Positions 23,662-32,416 of a stretch of 64,000 nucleotides of DNA are shown here, one piece after another. The notes beneath the pieces are model-generated. The model worked only from the letters and a program-made list of their open reading frames with translations, was not told the DNA's origin and searched no databases. How positions within the stretch are numbered: the first letter of the stretch is position 1; the number at the start of each line of letters is the position of its first letter. This DNA comes from Bordetella genomosp. 5 (GTDB lineage Bacteria > Pseudomonadota > Gammaproteobacteria > Burkholderiales > Burkholderiaceae_B): the NCBI RefSeq assembly GCF_002261475.1, contig NZ_NEVN01000001.1:124001-188000 (forward strand), in the 5' to 3' direction. Both the position numbers and the translations under genes were made by a program.

Positions 23662-24555
23662 TCAGGGCAGGTCCGGTTTGGCGGGCATGCCCGCGCCGAG
23701 GTCCACGCCCGTGGCCGGGTCCGAAGACTGATCGGACGCCGTCCGCGAGGCATAAGCCTGCATGGCGGCCAGCTCGTCGGGCTGCAATGTCACCGACGCC
23801 TGTCCGTCGCCGCCGTCGACCGCACGCTGGCGCTCGCGGTCTTCGACGAAGTCGAAATTCTCGTCGCTGTTCCACGGACCGCGCTGGTCTCCGGGGCCTT
23901 GCGACATGTCGAAGTACGTGCGGGCGAAGCGCGGGTCGCCCGGCAGCTTGCCCGGCGGGAAATTGGGCTGCATGGAGTACAGCGCCTTCTCGAACGACTT
24001 CTGATGCGCCACTTCGCGCGTCATCAGAAAGCCCAGCGCTTCCTTGACGCCCGGATCGTCCGTGACGTTGATCAGGCGCTCGTACACGATCTTGGCGCGT
24101 GCTTCGGCCGCGATGTTCGACCGCAGGTCGGCCGACGGATCGCCGATCGTGTCGATGTAGGCGGCAGTCCAGGGAACGCCGGCCGAATTGGTGAGCGGCG
24201 GGCCACCGCCATACAGAATCTGCGTCACGTGCGAGTCGTTGCCCGCGCCGTGGATCTTGCGGTAGAGCTCCGCTTCGCTGTCGATGGCTTCGGCCAGCTC
24301 GCCCTTCGCGCCCTTGTTGAGCATGGCCACGAGCGATCCGATGATCTCGAGATGGCTCAGCTCCTCGGTCGCGATATCGAAGAGCATGTCGCGGCGGCCC
24401 GGATCGTCTTCGGCCACCGCCTGAGTGAAGTATCGACACGCGGCTGCCAATTCTCCCTGCGGTCCGCCAAATTGCTCCAGCAGCAGATTGGCCAGACCCG
24501 GGTTGGTCTGCGAGACGCGCGCGGTGTATTGCAGGCGTTTGTTGTGCATGAACAT
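23662..24555 (-). CDS. Manganese catalase family protein
   Basis: A 297-residue non-haem (dimanganese) catalase. It opens with the family N terminus MFMHNKRLQY, preceded by GAGGAGC. Ligand regions of the ferritin-like bundle are QGELAAACRYFTQA, DIATEELSHLEIIGSLVAM, AEARAKIVYERLINVTDDPGVKEAL and REVAHQKSFEKAL, matching the Glu/His dimetal sites of the family. The C-terminal tail after residue 225 is polar. It disproportionates hydrogen peroxide. Followed by the YciE/YciF-like gene on the same strand. Confidence 0.93.
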   Translation of the reverse strand: MFMHNKRLQYTARVSQTNPGLANLLLEQFGGPQGELAAACRYFTQAVAEDDPGRRDMLFDIATEELSHLEIIGSLVAMLNKGAKGELAEAIDSEAELYRKIHGAGNDSHVTQILYGGGPPLTNSAGVPWTAAYIDTIGDPSADLRSNIAAEARAKIVYERLINVTDDPGVKEALGFLMTREVAHQKSFEKALYSMQPNFPPGKLPGDPRFARTYFDMSQGPGDQRGPWNSDENFDFVEDRERQRAVDGGDGQASVTLQPDELAAMQAYASRTASDQSSDPATGVDLGAGMPAKPDLP

Positions 24556-24979
24556 GGAAGGCTCCTCGAATGGAAATGCCGGCCCGCGCCGGCGGGGAGC
24601 AAGTCGCACACGGCGTTCCCACGACGCACTTGTTGCCGGGATCGCAAATTGCGCCGAACCATGCAAGCCATGGGCGCCAATCCCTGATGGAGGACACAGC
24701 ATGAGCCGCTATCGATCGATGCTTTTCCTATTGCCGGGAAGGGTGCTGGAGATCGCCGCGATGCCGATGTTCGCGCCCGGGTGAGTACAGCCCTTTTCAC
24801 ATGCATCGGCGGGCCAGCGCGCCCTCCAACGCATGGCGAGCGACACACTTACGGACAGCTACGCCATTAGATGCATGCCCATGCAACTAATCGAAAGCCG
24901 AGTCGGCCAGAGGCGGCGCGCCGCGCGCCCGGCGACTCAGGGCCGGGCGGGTGCTGTCCGCTCACTTCAGGAGAATGCC
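24556..24979. other. 424-bp interval upstream of manganese catalase
   Basis: Holds the presumed catalase promoter and a possible 27-codon ORF at 24701-24784. No repeat, tRNA-like fold or strong hairpin was recognised apart from a short GGCCCGC-GCC-GGCGGGG-type GC inverted sequence next to the catalase start. Confidence 0.4.
24701..24784 (+). CDS. Possible 27-aa hydrophobic small protein
   Basis: ATG at 24701 is preceded by a strong TGGAGGACACAGC ribosome site and opens 27 codons (MSRYRSMLFLLPGRVLEIAAMPMFAPG). The composition is hydrophobic with basic N-terminal residues. It has no known relative that I can name. It is supported only by the ribosome site, so it may be a leader or spurious. 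Confidence 0.25.
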   Translation: MSRYRSMLFLLPGRVLEIAAMPMFAPG

Positions 24980-25282
24980 GTGAAGGAAGGACAAACCCTT
25001 ATCTTGACCCTCGGACAGGCGCGTGGCATCGGTGCCGCCTTTGCCGACAACCTGTGCGTGCCCCCGCACCTGGGCGAAGAGATCGCCCGCCGCTGGTATG
25101 CCCGTACGCAGGGTCCGAATGCGAAAACCTGGAAAAGCCTCATTGCCACGCTGACCCGTGAGCTGACCGCGCTGCGCGATGCGCAGGCCCAGGGCGTGGA
25201 CGATGGGTCCGGCGCGCCGTCGGCGCAGGGGCCGCCGGCGGGCACGGAGGGCGCAACGCGCACCGAGCCCGCGGGCGGTTAG
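24980..25282 (+). CDS. Hypothetical protein (100 aa)
   Basis: GTG at 24980 is preceded by CAGGAGAATGCC, a strong ribosome site. The first 70 residues look folded (GQARGIGAAFADNLCVPPHLGEEIARRWY, then KTWKSLIATLTRELTALRDAQ, likely helices), and the last 25 are Gly/Pro/Ala-rich and disordered. I do not recognise it. Its stop overlaps the converging lysR stop (TTAG shared), so it has no space for a terminator. Location next to Mn catalase and ferritin-like genes hints at a stress role, nothing more. Confidence 0.65.
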   Translation: MKEGQTLILTLGQARGIGAAFADNLCVPPHLGEEIARRWYARTQGPNAKTWKSLIATLTRELTALRDAQAQGVDDGSGAPSAQGPPAGTEGATRTEPAGG

Positions 25283-26196
25283 CCGCGCCGCGCGCGGGGC
25301 TTGCGGCCGGGCGGCTGGTAGCGCAGCGCCTCGACGACCCGCGCCAGCGCCGGTGCGATGGGACTGCGGTTGGGGTAATAGAGGTGGTAGCCGCTGTGCT
25401 GGGGCCACCACTCCTGCAGCACGGGCGCGAGCGCGCCCGTGGCGACGTGCGGTTGTGCGAGGTCGGCGGGAACATAGGCCAGGCCGAGGCCGTCGAGCGC
25501 CGCCTGCATCATCAGGAATGTGTTGTTGAACACGGTCTGCCCGTCCACGCGCACGCGCACCTGGCGGCCGCCGCGTTCGAATTCCCACGCATACAAACCA
25601 CCGTGGGTCGGCAGGCGCAGATTCACGCAACGGTGCTGGGTGAGGTCGCGCGGACGCGCTGGCGCGGCCTGTGCTCGCAGGTACGCGGGGGCGGCAAACA
25701 CGCCCATGCGAAAGTCCGGGCCGATGCGTACGGCGATCATGTCCTTATCGATGATGTCGCCGACGCGCACGCCAGCGTCGAAGTTTTGCGCGACGATATT
25801 GGTGAGGCCGTAGTCCACGCTCAGTTCGACGTTGATGCCCGGCTGCTCGAGCAGGAGTCGGCTCAGGCGCGGCCATAGCACCGTCTGGATGGCGTGATCG
25901 TGAGCGGTGATGCGCACGGTGCCCGCGGGCTTATCCTGCAGTGCGCGCAGCGCGGCAAGCTCGTCGTCGATCTCGCTCAGCCGCGGTCCGGCCGTGGCGA
26001 GCAGCCGTTGGCCGGCCTCGGTGAGTGCGACGTTGCGGGTGGTGCGGGTGAGCAGCCGCACGCCCAGCCGCGCCTCCAGTGCCAGCATGGCATGGCTGAG
26101 CGCCGAGCGCGACACGCCCAGCCGTGCCGCCGCACGGGTGAAGCTGCGTTCGTGCGCCACCATGACGAAGCCGCGCAGGTCGTTGAGGTTCTCCAT
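25279..26196 (-). CDS. LysR-family transcriptional regulator
   Basis: A 305-residue LysR regulator. ATG at 26196 begins MENLNDLRGFVMVAHERSFTRAAARLGVSRSALSHAML, a complete helix-turn-helix; the open frame extends ten codons further but without reason to use them. The effector domain contains QPGINVELSVDYGLTNIVAQNFDAGVRVGD and FLMMQAALDGLGLAYVPADL, typical of the large AaeR-like group in Burkholderiales. The C-terminus is basic (RKPRARRG). It is divergent from the cupin/CMD pair; a perfect inverted repeat at 26216-26236 lies between them and is its likely site. Confidence 0.92.
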   Translation of the reverse strand: MENLNDLRGFVMVAHERSFTRAAARLGVSRSALSHAMLALEARLGVRLLTRTTRNVALTEAGQRLLATAGPRLSEIDDELAALRALQDKPAGTVRITAHDHAIQTVLWPRLSRLLLEQPGINVELSVDYGLTNIVAQNFDAGVRVGDIIDKDMIAVRIGPDFRMGVFAAPAYLRAQAAPARPRDLTQHRCVNLRLPTHGGLYAWEFERGGRQVRVRVDGQTVFNNTFLMMQAALDGLGLAYVPADLAQPHVATGALAPVLQEWWPQHSGYHLYYPNRSPIAPALARVVEALRYQPPGRKPRARRG

Positions 26197-26215
26197 CGCG
26201 ATATGAATCCGGATA

Positions 26216-26236
26216 TTGGTGAGCAAAATTCACCAA
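26216..26236. promoter_or_regulatory. Perfect LysR-type operator (7-7-7 inverted repeat)
   Basis: TTGGTGA (26216-26222), seven bases (GCAAAAT), TCACCAA (26230-26236). The arms match perfectly. It is 20 bp from the lysR start and about 80 bp from the cupin start, and it contains the T-N11-A core. Strong candidate for the adjacent LysR protein. Confidence 0.65.
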
Positions 26237-26317
26237 AGCATGCGGATTTTACTGTCTTATCGGCAGACGGTTCGCTCTCTACACTCGATTCCAGGCTTAC
26301 AAGAAGGGAATCGATCC

Positions 26318-26794
26318 ATGAAATCCATCGCAGCAACCGCGCTCTCGCTCTCCATGGCGGCGGCGAGCGTCAGCGCCCAGGAGCGCGGCACCTCCCTGAC
26401 CGTCACGTCTGCGGGCACGCAGGCGTCGGTCAAAGGTCAGGCCGACTTTTTCACCGGTGCCGTCCGCGTGGACAGCCTGTTCCAGGCTCCCCAGCCGGCC
26501 CGCGTCGGCGGCGGCACGGTCACGTTCGAGCCGGGCGCGCGCACCGTCTGGCATACCCATCCGCTCGGGCAGACGCTGATCGTCACGGCAGGCGTGGGCC
26601 GGATCCAGGAGTGGGGTCAGCCGGTGCGCGAGATCCGCGCCGGCGATACCGTATGGATCGCACCCGGGGTGAAGCATTGGCACGGCGCGGCGTCCACGAC
26701 CGCCATGACGCATATCGCGATCAATGAAGCGCTCGACGGCAAGGCCGTGGACTGGCTCGAACCGGTGAGCGAGGTGCAATATGCTGGCAAGTAA
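26318..26794 (+). CDS. Exported cupin-domain protein
   Basis: A 158-residue single-domain cupin with a signal peptide (residues 1-20, cleavage at VSA-Q). Cupin motif 1 reads [26 protein letters not shown] with metal His pair HTH and Gln in place of the usual Glu; motif 2 is [16 protein letters not shown]. The domain wording is close to manganese cupins of the (R)-hydroxynitrile-lyase-like group, but those are usually cytoplasmic. It overlaps the CMD gene start by 14 bases, so both are co-translated. ATG at 26318 is chosen for the signal peptide. It is under the divergent LysR. Confidence 0.88.
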   Translation: MKSIAATALSLSMAAASVSAQERGTSLTVTSAGTQASVKGQADFFTGAVRVDSLFQAPQPARVGGGTVTFEPGARTVWHTHPLGQTLIVTAGVGRIQEWGQPVREIRAGDTVWIAPGVKHWHGAASTTAMTHIAINEALDGKAVDWLEPVSEVQYAGK

Positions 26795-27554
26795 ATTGCG
26801 TTCCGCTTCGATGTTCGCGTCGTTCGTGATGGCCGCGGGCATGAGCGCCGCCTGCGCCGAATCCGCCGCGCCGAAGGCCGCGAGCGCGGGTGCGAATGGT
26901 GGTTCCACGGCGGCTTCCGCCGACAGCGCGACGCGGCTGTCGGCCGCGCAACTCGCCATTGCGCCGATCGGCGCGACGGCGGCGGTGGGCGATATCGCGG
27001 GGCTGGAGCGCGCGCTCGAGCGCGGCCTCGATGCCGGGCTCAGCATCAGTCAGACCCGCGAGATCCTCGTGCAGGTCTATGCCTATGCAGGCTTTCCTCG
27101 CAGTCTGAACGCGCTCAACACGCTGATGAAGGTGCTGCAGGCACGCAAGCAGCGCGGCATCACCGATACCGAGGGCACGCCGCCCACGGCCTTGCCGGCG
27201 GATGCCGACCTCACCGCGATGGGTACCGAGACGCAGACCAGGCTCTCGGGCGCGCCCGTGAAGGGGCCGTTGTTCGAGTTCGCACCCGCGATCGATCACT
27301 ATCTCAAGGCGCATCTCTTCGGTGCGATCTTCGCGCGCGACAATCTGGATTGGCACGCACGCGAGCTGGCCACGGTCGGCATGCTGTCGGGGATGACCGG
27401 CGTGGAGCCGCAGTTGCAGGCACACATCCGCATCAGCCTGAACGCGGGCCTGACGGCGGCGCAGCTGCGGCAGTTACCCGCCGCGCTGCGGGAGCAAGGC
27501 GCGGCGCAGGCCGCCACGCGGCTGGAGGCGGCGCTGGCGCAGGGCGCCCGCTGA
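26781..27554 (+). CDS. Exported carboxymuconolactone decarboxylase (CMD) family protein, two CMD domains
   Basis: A 257-residue protein with two CMD/AhpD-like units. An N-terminal signal (residues 1-26, AACAES at the boundary, so a lipoprotein is possible) is followed by an Ala/Ser linker. Domain 1: [33 protein letters not shown]. Domain 2: [39 protein letters not shown]. No CxxC of AhpD is present. GAGGT lies before the ATG inside the end of the cupin gene. Pairs of cupin plus CMD proteins are frequent in this group of bacteria and usually unassigned; they may act together on a quinone-like or keto compound in the periplasm. Confidence 0.88.
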   Translation: MLASKLRSASMFASFVMAAGMSAACAESAAPKAASAGANGGSTAASADSATRLSAAQLAIAPIGATAAVGDIAGLERALERGLDAGLSISQTREILVQVYAYAGFPRSLNALNTLMKVLQARKQRGITDTEGTPPTALPADADLTAMGTETQTRLSGAPVKGPLFEFAPAIDHYLKAHLFGAIFARDNLDWHARELATVGMLSGMTGVEPQLQAHIRISLNAGLTAAQLRQLPAALREQGAAQAATRLEAALAQGAR

Positions 27555-27573
27555 TCGCGCAGCCCGCCGTAAC

Positions 27574-27611
27574 GACGGCGGCGACCGGGCGGCCGGGCCG
27601 CCGCCGCCGTC
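27574..27611. terminator. GC hairpin between convergent genes
   Basis: GACGGCGGCG (27574-27583) and CGCCGCCGTC (27602-27611) form a perfect 10-bp stem with an 18-base GC loop. It lies just after the CMD gene and reaches into the stop region of the converging dehydrogenase. No U-tract. Possible bidirectional terminator. Confidence 0.4.
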
Positions 27612-28638
27612 ATGTCGGTTGCCGCGTTGCCGTGCCCTCGCGCGGTACGTGTCCCATCACCTCGAGCCGCCGCACCAGTTCGCCCAGGCGCCGCAGCCGG
27701 TAGGCGGCCACATCCTGGTCCCGATAATCGTAGAAGCCCAGGCCGTCGCGCAGTCCGTTGCGGCCCTGCTCCATATTGCGTTCGATCACGGCCGGCGCCT
27801 GGAAGCGCGGCCCCAGCGCCACGTCGAGGTAGCGCGACGCGTAATAGAGGATGTCGTTACCGCCCCAATCGATGAACTCGAGCAGGCCCAGCACCGAGAA
27901 GCGCAGGCCGAAGCCCAGTCGTACCGCCGTGTCGATGTCCTCGGCGCTGGCCACGCCTTCCTCGACCATGCGGGCGGCTTCGTTCATCGCCAGCGCCTGA
28001 ATGCGCGGCACGATGTAACCCGCCGAGGGCGAGCAACGGACGGGCACTTTATGCGCCTGGCGCAGCACCGCTTCCAGGCCATCCACGACCTCGGGTAGCG
28101 TGTCCGGACCGGGACTCACTTCGACGAGCGGGATCAGATGCGCGGGGTTGAGCCAGTGTGCGTTGAGAAAACGCGCGGGGTCCGGCGCGGCGTCGGCGAG
28201 CTGGGTGACGAGAAACGTGGACGTGGTGGAAGCGAGCACGCAGTCCGCGCCGATGCGTTCTCCGAGCCAGCCGAACACGTCACGCTTGGCGTCCAGCCGC
28301 TCGGGCACCGCCTCGAACACGACCGGCGTGGCACGCAACGGCGCCGCCGCGGCATCGCGCTCGTGCAACGTGATCCGGGCGAGCACCGCGTCGATGCGCT
28401 CTTGTGCGAGCAGGCCCAGCTGCGCCAGCGTGTCGAGTTCCGCGCGCAGCGCCTGGCGCACGCCGTCGAACACGGCGTCTTGCGCCGGCGCGTGGCGCGG
28501 CTTGGCATCGATCAGCGCCACCGGTAGCCCGGCGAAGGCATACGACACCGCGATGCCGATGCCCATGCGGCCCACGCCGACCACGGCGATGGCCGCGTCC
28601 TGCGGCCTTGCGGCCAGCGACCGCGGGTCTTGGCTCAT
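27610..28638 (-). CDS. 3-hydroxyacyl-CoA dehydrogenase family protein
   Basis: A 342-residue NAD-dependent dehydrogenase of the 3-hydroxyacyl-CoA dehydrogenase superfamily. The Rossmann motif AVVGVGRMGIGIA is near residue 18. FEAVPERLDAKRDVF is the family signature, and the catalytic His is in FLNAHWLNPAHLIPLVEV. The C-terminal helical domain follows (GYIVPRIQALAMNEAARMVEEGVASAEDIDTAVRLGFG). Length is that of single-function enzymes and relatives such as L-carnitine or beta-hydroxy acid dehydrogenase. It overlaps the upstream octopine-dehydrogenase-like gene by four bases (ATGA), so they form one operon. Confidence 0.9.
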   Translation of the reverse strand: MSQDPRSLAARPQDAAIAVVGVGRMGIGIAVSYAFAGLPVALIDAKPRHAPAQDAVFDGVRQALRAELDTLAQLGLLAQERIDAVLARITLHERDAAAAPLRATPVVFEAVPERLDAKRDVFGWLGERIGADCVLASTTSTFLVTQLADAAPDPARFLNAHWLNPAHLIPLVEVSPGPDTLPEVVDGLEAVLRQAHKVPVRCSPSAGYIVPRIQALAMNEAARMVEEGVASAEDIDTAVRLGFGLRFSVLGLLEFIDWGGNDILYYASRYLDVALGPRFQAPAVIERNMEQGRNGLRDGLGFYDYRDQDVAAYRLRRLGELVRRLEVMGHVPREGTATRQPT

Positions 28639-29738
28639 GCCGGCACTCCGTCATGCAGCAGCGCGCGCAGCTGCGCCGGCGTCAGATCGTCCAGGCCCAG
28701 CGCGGTCAGGGTGCGGCCTTCGGCATAGAGATCGCGCCCGGTCACGGCGCTGGCAAGGCTCAGCAGGCCCTGCGCCACCGGTGTGGGTACGCCTGCCCAC
28801 CGGCCGACCGATACCAGAAACGACAGACCCAGCCGCGTGTCTTCGAGCATGTAGCGGTGCGTGTGGAGGTCGATGTGTTCGCGCCAGTCGCCACTGTCGG
28901 TGAGCTTGCCGTGCGCGCCACGGCCGTACATCCACTCGTCGCCCGTTCTGGCGTAGTGATCCGCCAGCGGAAAATGCGGCGCGCCATACCCAAGCGCCTG
29001 CCGGACGGCGACGCGCTCCGCGTCGAGCGCATCGGTGACGCTGCGGATCGCGGCTTGTGTGCCCTCGTTGTGGATGTCCCAGGACTCGAAGTGTTGCAGC
29101 GGCCCGGCGTTCATCATGATGAGCGGCGGATGAATGATCGGTCCGGCGTTCATCAGCGCGCCGGATAGCGCGTCTTCGATGGGTTCGACGCTGGGGTAGG
29201 CGGCACGCAGGATATCGAATGCCGGTTCGGACAGGCGGCGGGGCAGGACGCCGGTCGGCAGTCGCGTGGCGTACGCGCTCACCACCACCCGTTCGCCGTG
29301 CTTGCGTGCCAGATAGGGCAAGGTGCCGGTTTCCGCGAAGGCCACGTCGGCCGTGTTGCCGGCCTCGCGCAGCGCCCGGGCAAACAGGTAGCTGCCGAAG
29401 GTGCCCGGCGGCAGGAACACAACCTGGCCGTCGCGCAGCAATGGCGCCAGCGCGGGCGCGAGCGATTCGTGTGTCGTGGCGGGGAGCGGGATGACGATGA
29501 GCGCCGCGCCGGTCACGGCCGCGGCGAGGGCGTCGGCGATCTGGATGCGGCCGGGGCCGGCGCCGAGCGGCACGGTGCGCGTGCCGCGGTAGTCGGTGAC
29601 GCCGAGCGAGCCGGCCTGGCGCAGCGGCGCGAAGGCGGCGCCGTCGCGGCGCCACCAGGTCACCTCGTGGCCGTTGCCGGCGAGTTCCGCGGCCGCGGCG
29701 TAGCAGCCGTGCCCGCCGCCGATGATGGTGATGCGCAT
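28635..29738 (-). CDS. NAD/NADP octopine/nopaline dehydrogenase family protein
   Basis: A 367-residue opine-dehydrogenase-like enzyme. The N-terminal Rossmann domain reads ITIIGGGHGCYAAAAELAGNGHEVTWWRR; the C-terminal all-helical octopine DH domain has the characteristic NAGPIIHPPLIMMNAGPLQHFESWDIHNEGT and SVTDALDAERVAVRQALGY segments. Opine dehydrogenases join or split a keto acid and an amino acid through a secondary amine; other members oxidise small hydroxy acids. It is translationally coupled to the 3-hydroxyacyl-CoA dehydrogenase-like gene and near an AraC regulator on the same strand. Whether it makes or degrades an opine cannot be told. Confidence 0.9.
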   Translation of the reverse strand: MRITIIGGGHGCYAAAAELAGNGHEVTWWRRDGAAFAPLRQAGSLGVTDYRGTRTVPLGAGPGRIQIADALAAAVTGAALIVIPLPATTHESLAPALAPLLRDGQVVFLPPGTFGSYLFARALREAGNTADVAFAETGTLPYLARKHGERVVVSAYATRLPTGVLPRRLSEPAFDILRAAYPSVEPIEDALSGALMNAGPIIHPPLIMMNAGPLQHFESWDIHNEGTQAAIRSVTDALDAERVAVRQALGYGAPHFPLADHYARTGDEWMYGRGAHGKLTDSGDWREHIDLHTHRYMLEDTRLGLSFLVSVGRWAGVPTPVAQGLLSLASAVTGRDLYAEGRTLTALGLDDLTPAQLRALLHDGVPA

Positions 29739-29847
29739 GATGCAGACCCTCGAACAGTTGCGTTGCGGGTCATGCTATCGGCGCGCCGGCGCGGATCATG
29801 GCCGGAATGCGCAGGCGCCGTTCCAAATCGGCAGCGCCGTGGCGGTG

Positions 29848-30828
29848 TCAGTGGCTCGCCGCCCGCAAGGTGTCGGAGGGCAGGCAGCCGTAGCGCTTGC
29901 GATAGTGCTGCGCAAAGTGGCCGAAGCTCGCCACACCGTGCCGCAGCAGGATGTCGGTGACGCTGGCGCCCACCGGCGCGTCGCGCAGTGCGGCATGCAC
30001 CTGGGCGAGGCGTTGGCCGCGCATGTAGTCGCTGGGATTTTGCCCCAGGAAACGCACGAAGCCGTTTTGCAGCGTGCGCACCGACACGCCGCAGTGCGCG
30101 GCCAGGTCGGCGAGCGCGATGCTGGCGTCGGCATGCTCATCGATGTAGTCGCGCGCTTTGCGCACATGGGCCGGAAGCGGCTGGCGCCGGTCTTGGGCGA
30201 GCGCGTGGGTGTGGTTGTGCGGCAGTTGCGTGAGCAATAGCGAGGCAAGGTAGTCGTCGAACCCGGCGGCGAGCGTGCGGGACACGCTGGGCAAGGGCTG
30301 CGCGTAGAGCTGGCACAGATAATCGAGCGTGGCGCGCACGGCGGCCGCACCCGGGTGCGAGGCGGGCACGTCGACCTCGAACACGATGGGCTGGCGCAGC
30401 GGGCGTTGCAGAAGATCCTGCAGATGGCGCTCGAGCGTGGTGCGCTCCATCCGCAGAATGAGGCTGCGGCAATCCTGGTCGATGCTGATGGCGCTGTGCT
30501 CGGACGGCGACGAGAGCGTGAGTGATCCGGCGCGCAGGCCGGCACGCCGCGTGCCCTGGCGCAGCTCGCCGCTGCCCTGCAGCGTGGCCCGCACCAGATA
30601 GCAGCTTGCGATGTCACCGGCATCGATCTCGACGGCGGCGCCGTAATGCAGATCGTAGAGCGCGGCGCCGCCGAAGCGAACGCCATACAGGCGCGAGTGC
30701 AGATCGACGCCGGGCGCCACGCGCATGCGGTGCGACCACAGATGCTGACTCACCTGATCCTTGATCTCGGCGGCGTTGGCGGACTGAAGCAGACAATGGC
30801 GATGCAGCGGGGGAGGAGAGTCGAGCAT
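29848..30828 (-). CDS. AraC-family transcriptional regulator
   Basis: A 326-residue AraC-type activator. ATG at 30828 is preceded by AGGAAAGC; a more distant open start at 30924 is unlikely. The N-terminal region resembles the AraC-binding-like domain of the TetR/FeaR-type group (DLHYGAAVEIDAGDIASCYLVRATLQGSGEL). The C-terminal double helix-turn-helix is clear: HVRKARDYIDEHADASIALADLAAHCGVSVRTLQNGFVRFLG and ASVTDILLRHGVASFGHFAQHYRKRYG. It is upstream of the opine-DH pair on the same strand and divergent from an MFS gene at 30998, so it may control either. Confidence 0.9.
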   Translation of the reverse strand: MLDSPPPLHRHCLLQSANAAEIKDQVSQHLWSHRMRVAPGVDLHSRLYGVRFGGAALYDLHYGAAVEIDAGDIASCYLVRATLQGSGELRQGTRRAGLRAGSLTLSSPSEHSAISIDQDCRSLILRMERTTLERHLQDLLQRPLRQPIVFEVDVPASHPGAAAVRATLDYLCQLYAQPLPSVSRTLAAGFDDYLASLLLTQLPHNHTHALAQDRRQPLPAHVRKARDYIDEHADASIALADLAAHCGVSVRTLQNGFVRFLGQNPSDYMRGQRLAQVHAALRDAPVGASVTDILLRHGVASFGHFAQHYRKRYGCLPSDTLRAASH

Positions 30829-30997
30829 GCTTTCCTGCGCAAGAAGAACAGTCGTTGCGCGCGCGGTATAGCTGCGGCGCCCGCAAGGGCCGTAAAACGG
30901 TGAGACTGAACAGAAGGACTGCAAACGGATCTGCGTGACGGCCGGTGACCGGATTCAGGCAACGCAAGCCGCGGGCAGCTTCATACAAGGGGAAACC

Positions 30998-32416
30998 ATG
31001 AGTGCCGACACCCGCGGGGACACCCCGCCGCGTAGTCATGCCTATGAATGGTATGTCGTGCTGATCTGCATGCTAGCGTACATATTTTCGTTCGTCGACC
31101 GGCAGATCCTGGCCCTGATGATCGAGCCCATCAAACGCGATCTGCAGCTCTCCGACACCCAGTTCAGCCTGTTGCATGGCCTGGCATTCTCGCTCTTCTA
31201 CGCGGTGATGGGCCTGCCCATCGCGGTGCTGGCCGACCGCTACTCGCGGCCACGCATCATCGCCATCGGCGTTGCGTTCTGGAGCCTGGCCACGGCGGCC
31301 TGCGGCCTGTCCCGCAGCTTCGCGCACATGTTCCTGGCGCGCATCGGCGTGGGCGTCGGCGAGGCCGCGCTGTCACCGGCCGCGTACTCGATGATGAGCG
31401 ACATGTTTCCGCGCGACAAACTCGGGCGGGCGGTGGGCGTGTATTCGATCGGCGCCTTCGTGGGGGGCGGGCTCGCCTTTTTGATCGGCGGCTACGTCAT
31501 CGATCTGCTCAAGACCGTCGATAGCGTAGCGGTCCCCTGGGGCACGATGAAGCCCTGGCAGCTGACGTTCTTCATCGTCGGGCTGCCGGGCGTGCTGGTG
31601 GCGCTGCTGATTCTGCTCACTGTGCGCGACCCCGTGCGCAAAGGGGTGAGCCGCGACGCGAACGGTCAGGCGGCCCGGCCCGGCATGGGCGTCACGATGC
31701 GCTTCCTCGGCCGCCACCGCGCCACGTTCACGTGTCACTACCTGGGCTTCTCGTTCTACGCCATGATTCTGTTCTGTCTGCTGGGATGGGCGCCGGCGTA
31801 CTACATGCGCGCCCACGGCCTCACGCCCACGCAGGTCGGCTACATGCTCGGCGTGGTGGTGTTGATCACGAACACCGCGGGGGTGTTCTGCGGCGGCTGG
31901 CTGATGGACGCGCTGGCCCGCCGGGGACGGCGCGATGCGCCGTTGCGTGCCGGCGTGATCGGCGCATGTCTGATGGGCGTGCCGGCCGTGGCCTTCACGC
32001 AGGTCGACAATCTTTACGTCTCGGTCGCGCTGCTGGTGCCGGCGATGTTCTTTGCCTCGTTTCCGATGCCCACCTCGACCGCGGCCATGCAGATCCTGCC
32101 GCCCAATCAGTTGCGTGCGCAAATATCCGCGCTGTTTCTGCTGGTGTCGAATCTGATCGGTCTCGGACTCGGCACCACGCTGGTGGCGCTGCTCACGGAT
32201 CGCGTGTTCGGCACGCCCGCTGCCGTGGGCGACTCGATGGCGGTGCTGATCGGATGCGCCACGCTGGCGTGCATCGTGTTGTTGGGCGCGGGGTGTGGCG
32301 CCTACCGGCGCAGCCTGGCGCGCGAAGAGGCGCACGAAGCCCAGCCTGCGCCCGATGGCGCGGGCGACGCCGGATCAACCGCCGGCGTTGCGCCCACGGC
32401 GGTGACCGTGCGCTGA
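30998..32416 (+). CDS. MFS transporter, Spinster-like
   Basis: A 472-residue 12-helix major facilitator. YFVVLICMLAYIFSFVDRQILALM-like helix 1 with the FVDRQIL core is typical of the Spinster/hexuronate-like group. Loop 2-3 reads GLPIAVLADRYSRPRIIAIG, and helix 4 has ARIGVGVGEAALSPAAYSMMSDMFP. The last 40 residues are polar and disordered. ATG at 30998 is chosen (AAGGGGAAACC before it) over an in-frame start 63 bases upstream. It is divergent from the AraC gene and overlaps the convergent LysR gene by 42 bases at the 3' end. Substrate unknown; possibly the organic acid used by the opine-DH pair. Confidence 0.92.
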   Translation: MSADTRGDTPPRSHAYEWYVVLICMLAYIFSFVDRQILALMIEPIKRDLQLSDTQFSLLHGLAFSLFYAVMGLPIAVLADRYSRPRIIAIGVAFWSLATAACGLSRSFAHMFLARIGVGVGEAALSPAAYSMMSDMFPRDKLGRAVGVYSIGAFVGGGLAFLIGGYVIDLLKTVDSVAVPWGTMKPWQLTFFIVGLPGVLVALLILLTVRDPVRKGVSRDANGQAARPGMGVTMRFLGRHRATFTCHYLGFSFYAMILFCLLGWAPAYYMRAHGLTPTQVGYMLGVVVLITNTAGVFCGGWLMDALARRGRRDAPLRAGVIGACLMGVPAVAFTQVDNLYVSVALLVPAMFFASFPMPTSTAAMQILPPNQLRAQISALFLLVSNLIGLGLGTTLVALLTDRVFGTPAAVGDSMAVLIGCATLACIVLLGAGCGAYRRSLAREEAHEAQPAPDGAGDAGSTAGVAPTAVTVR

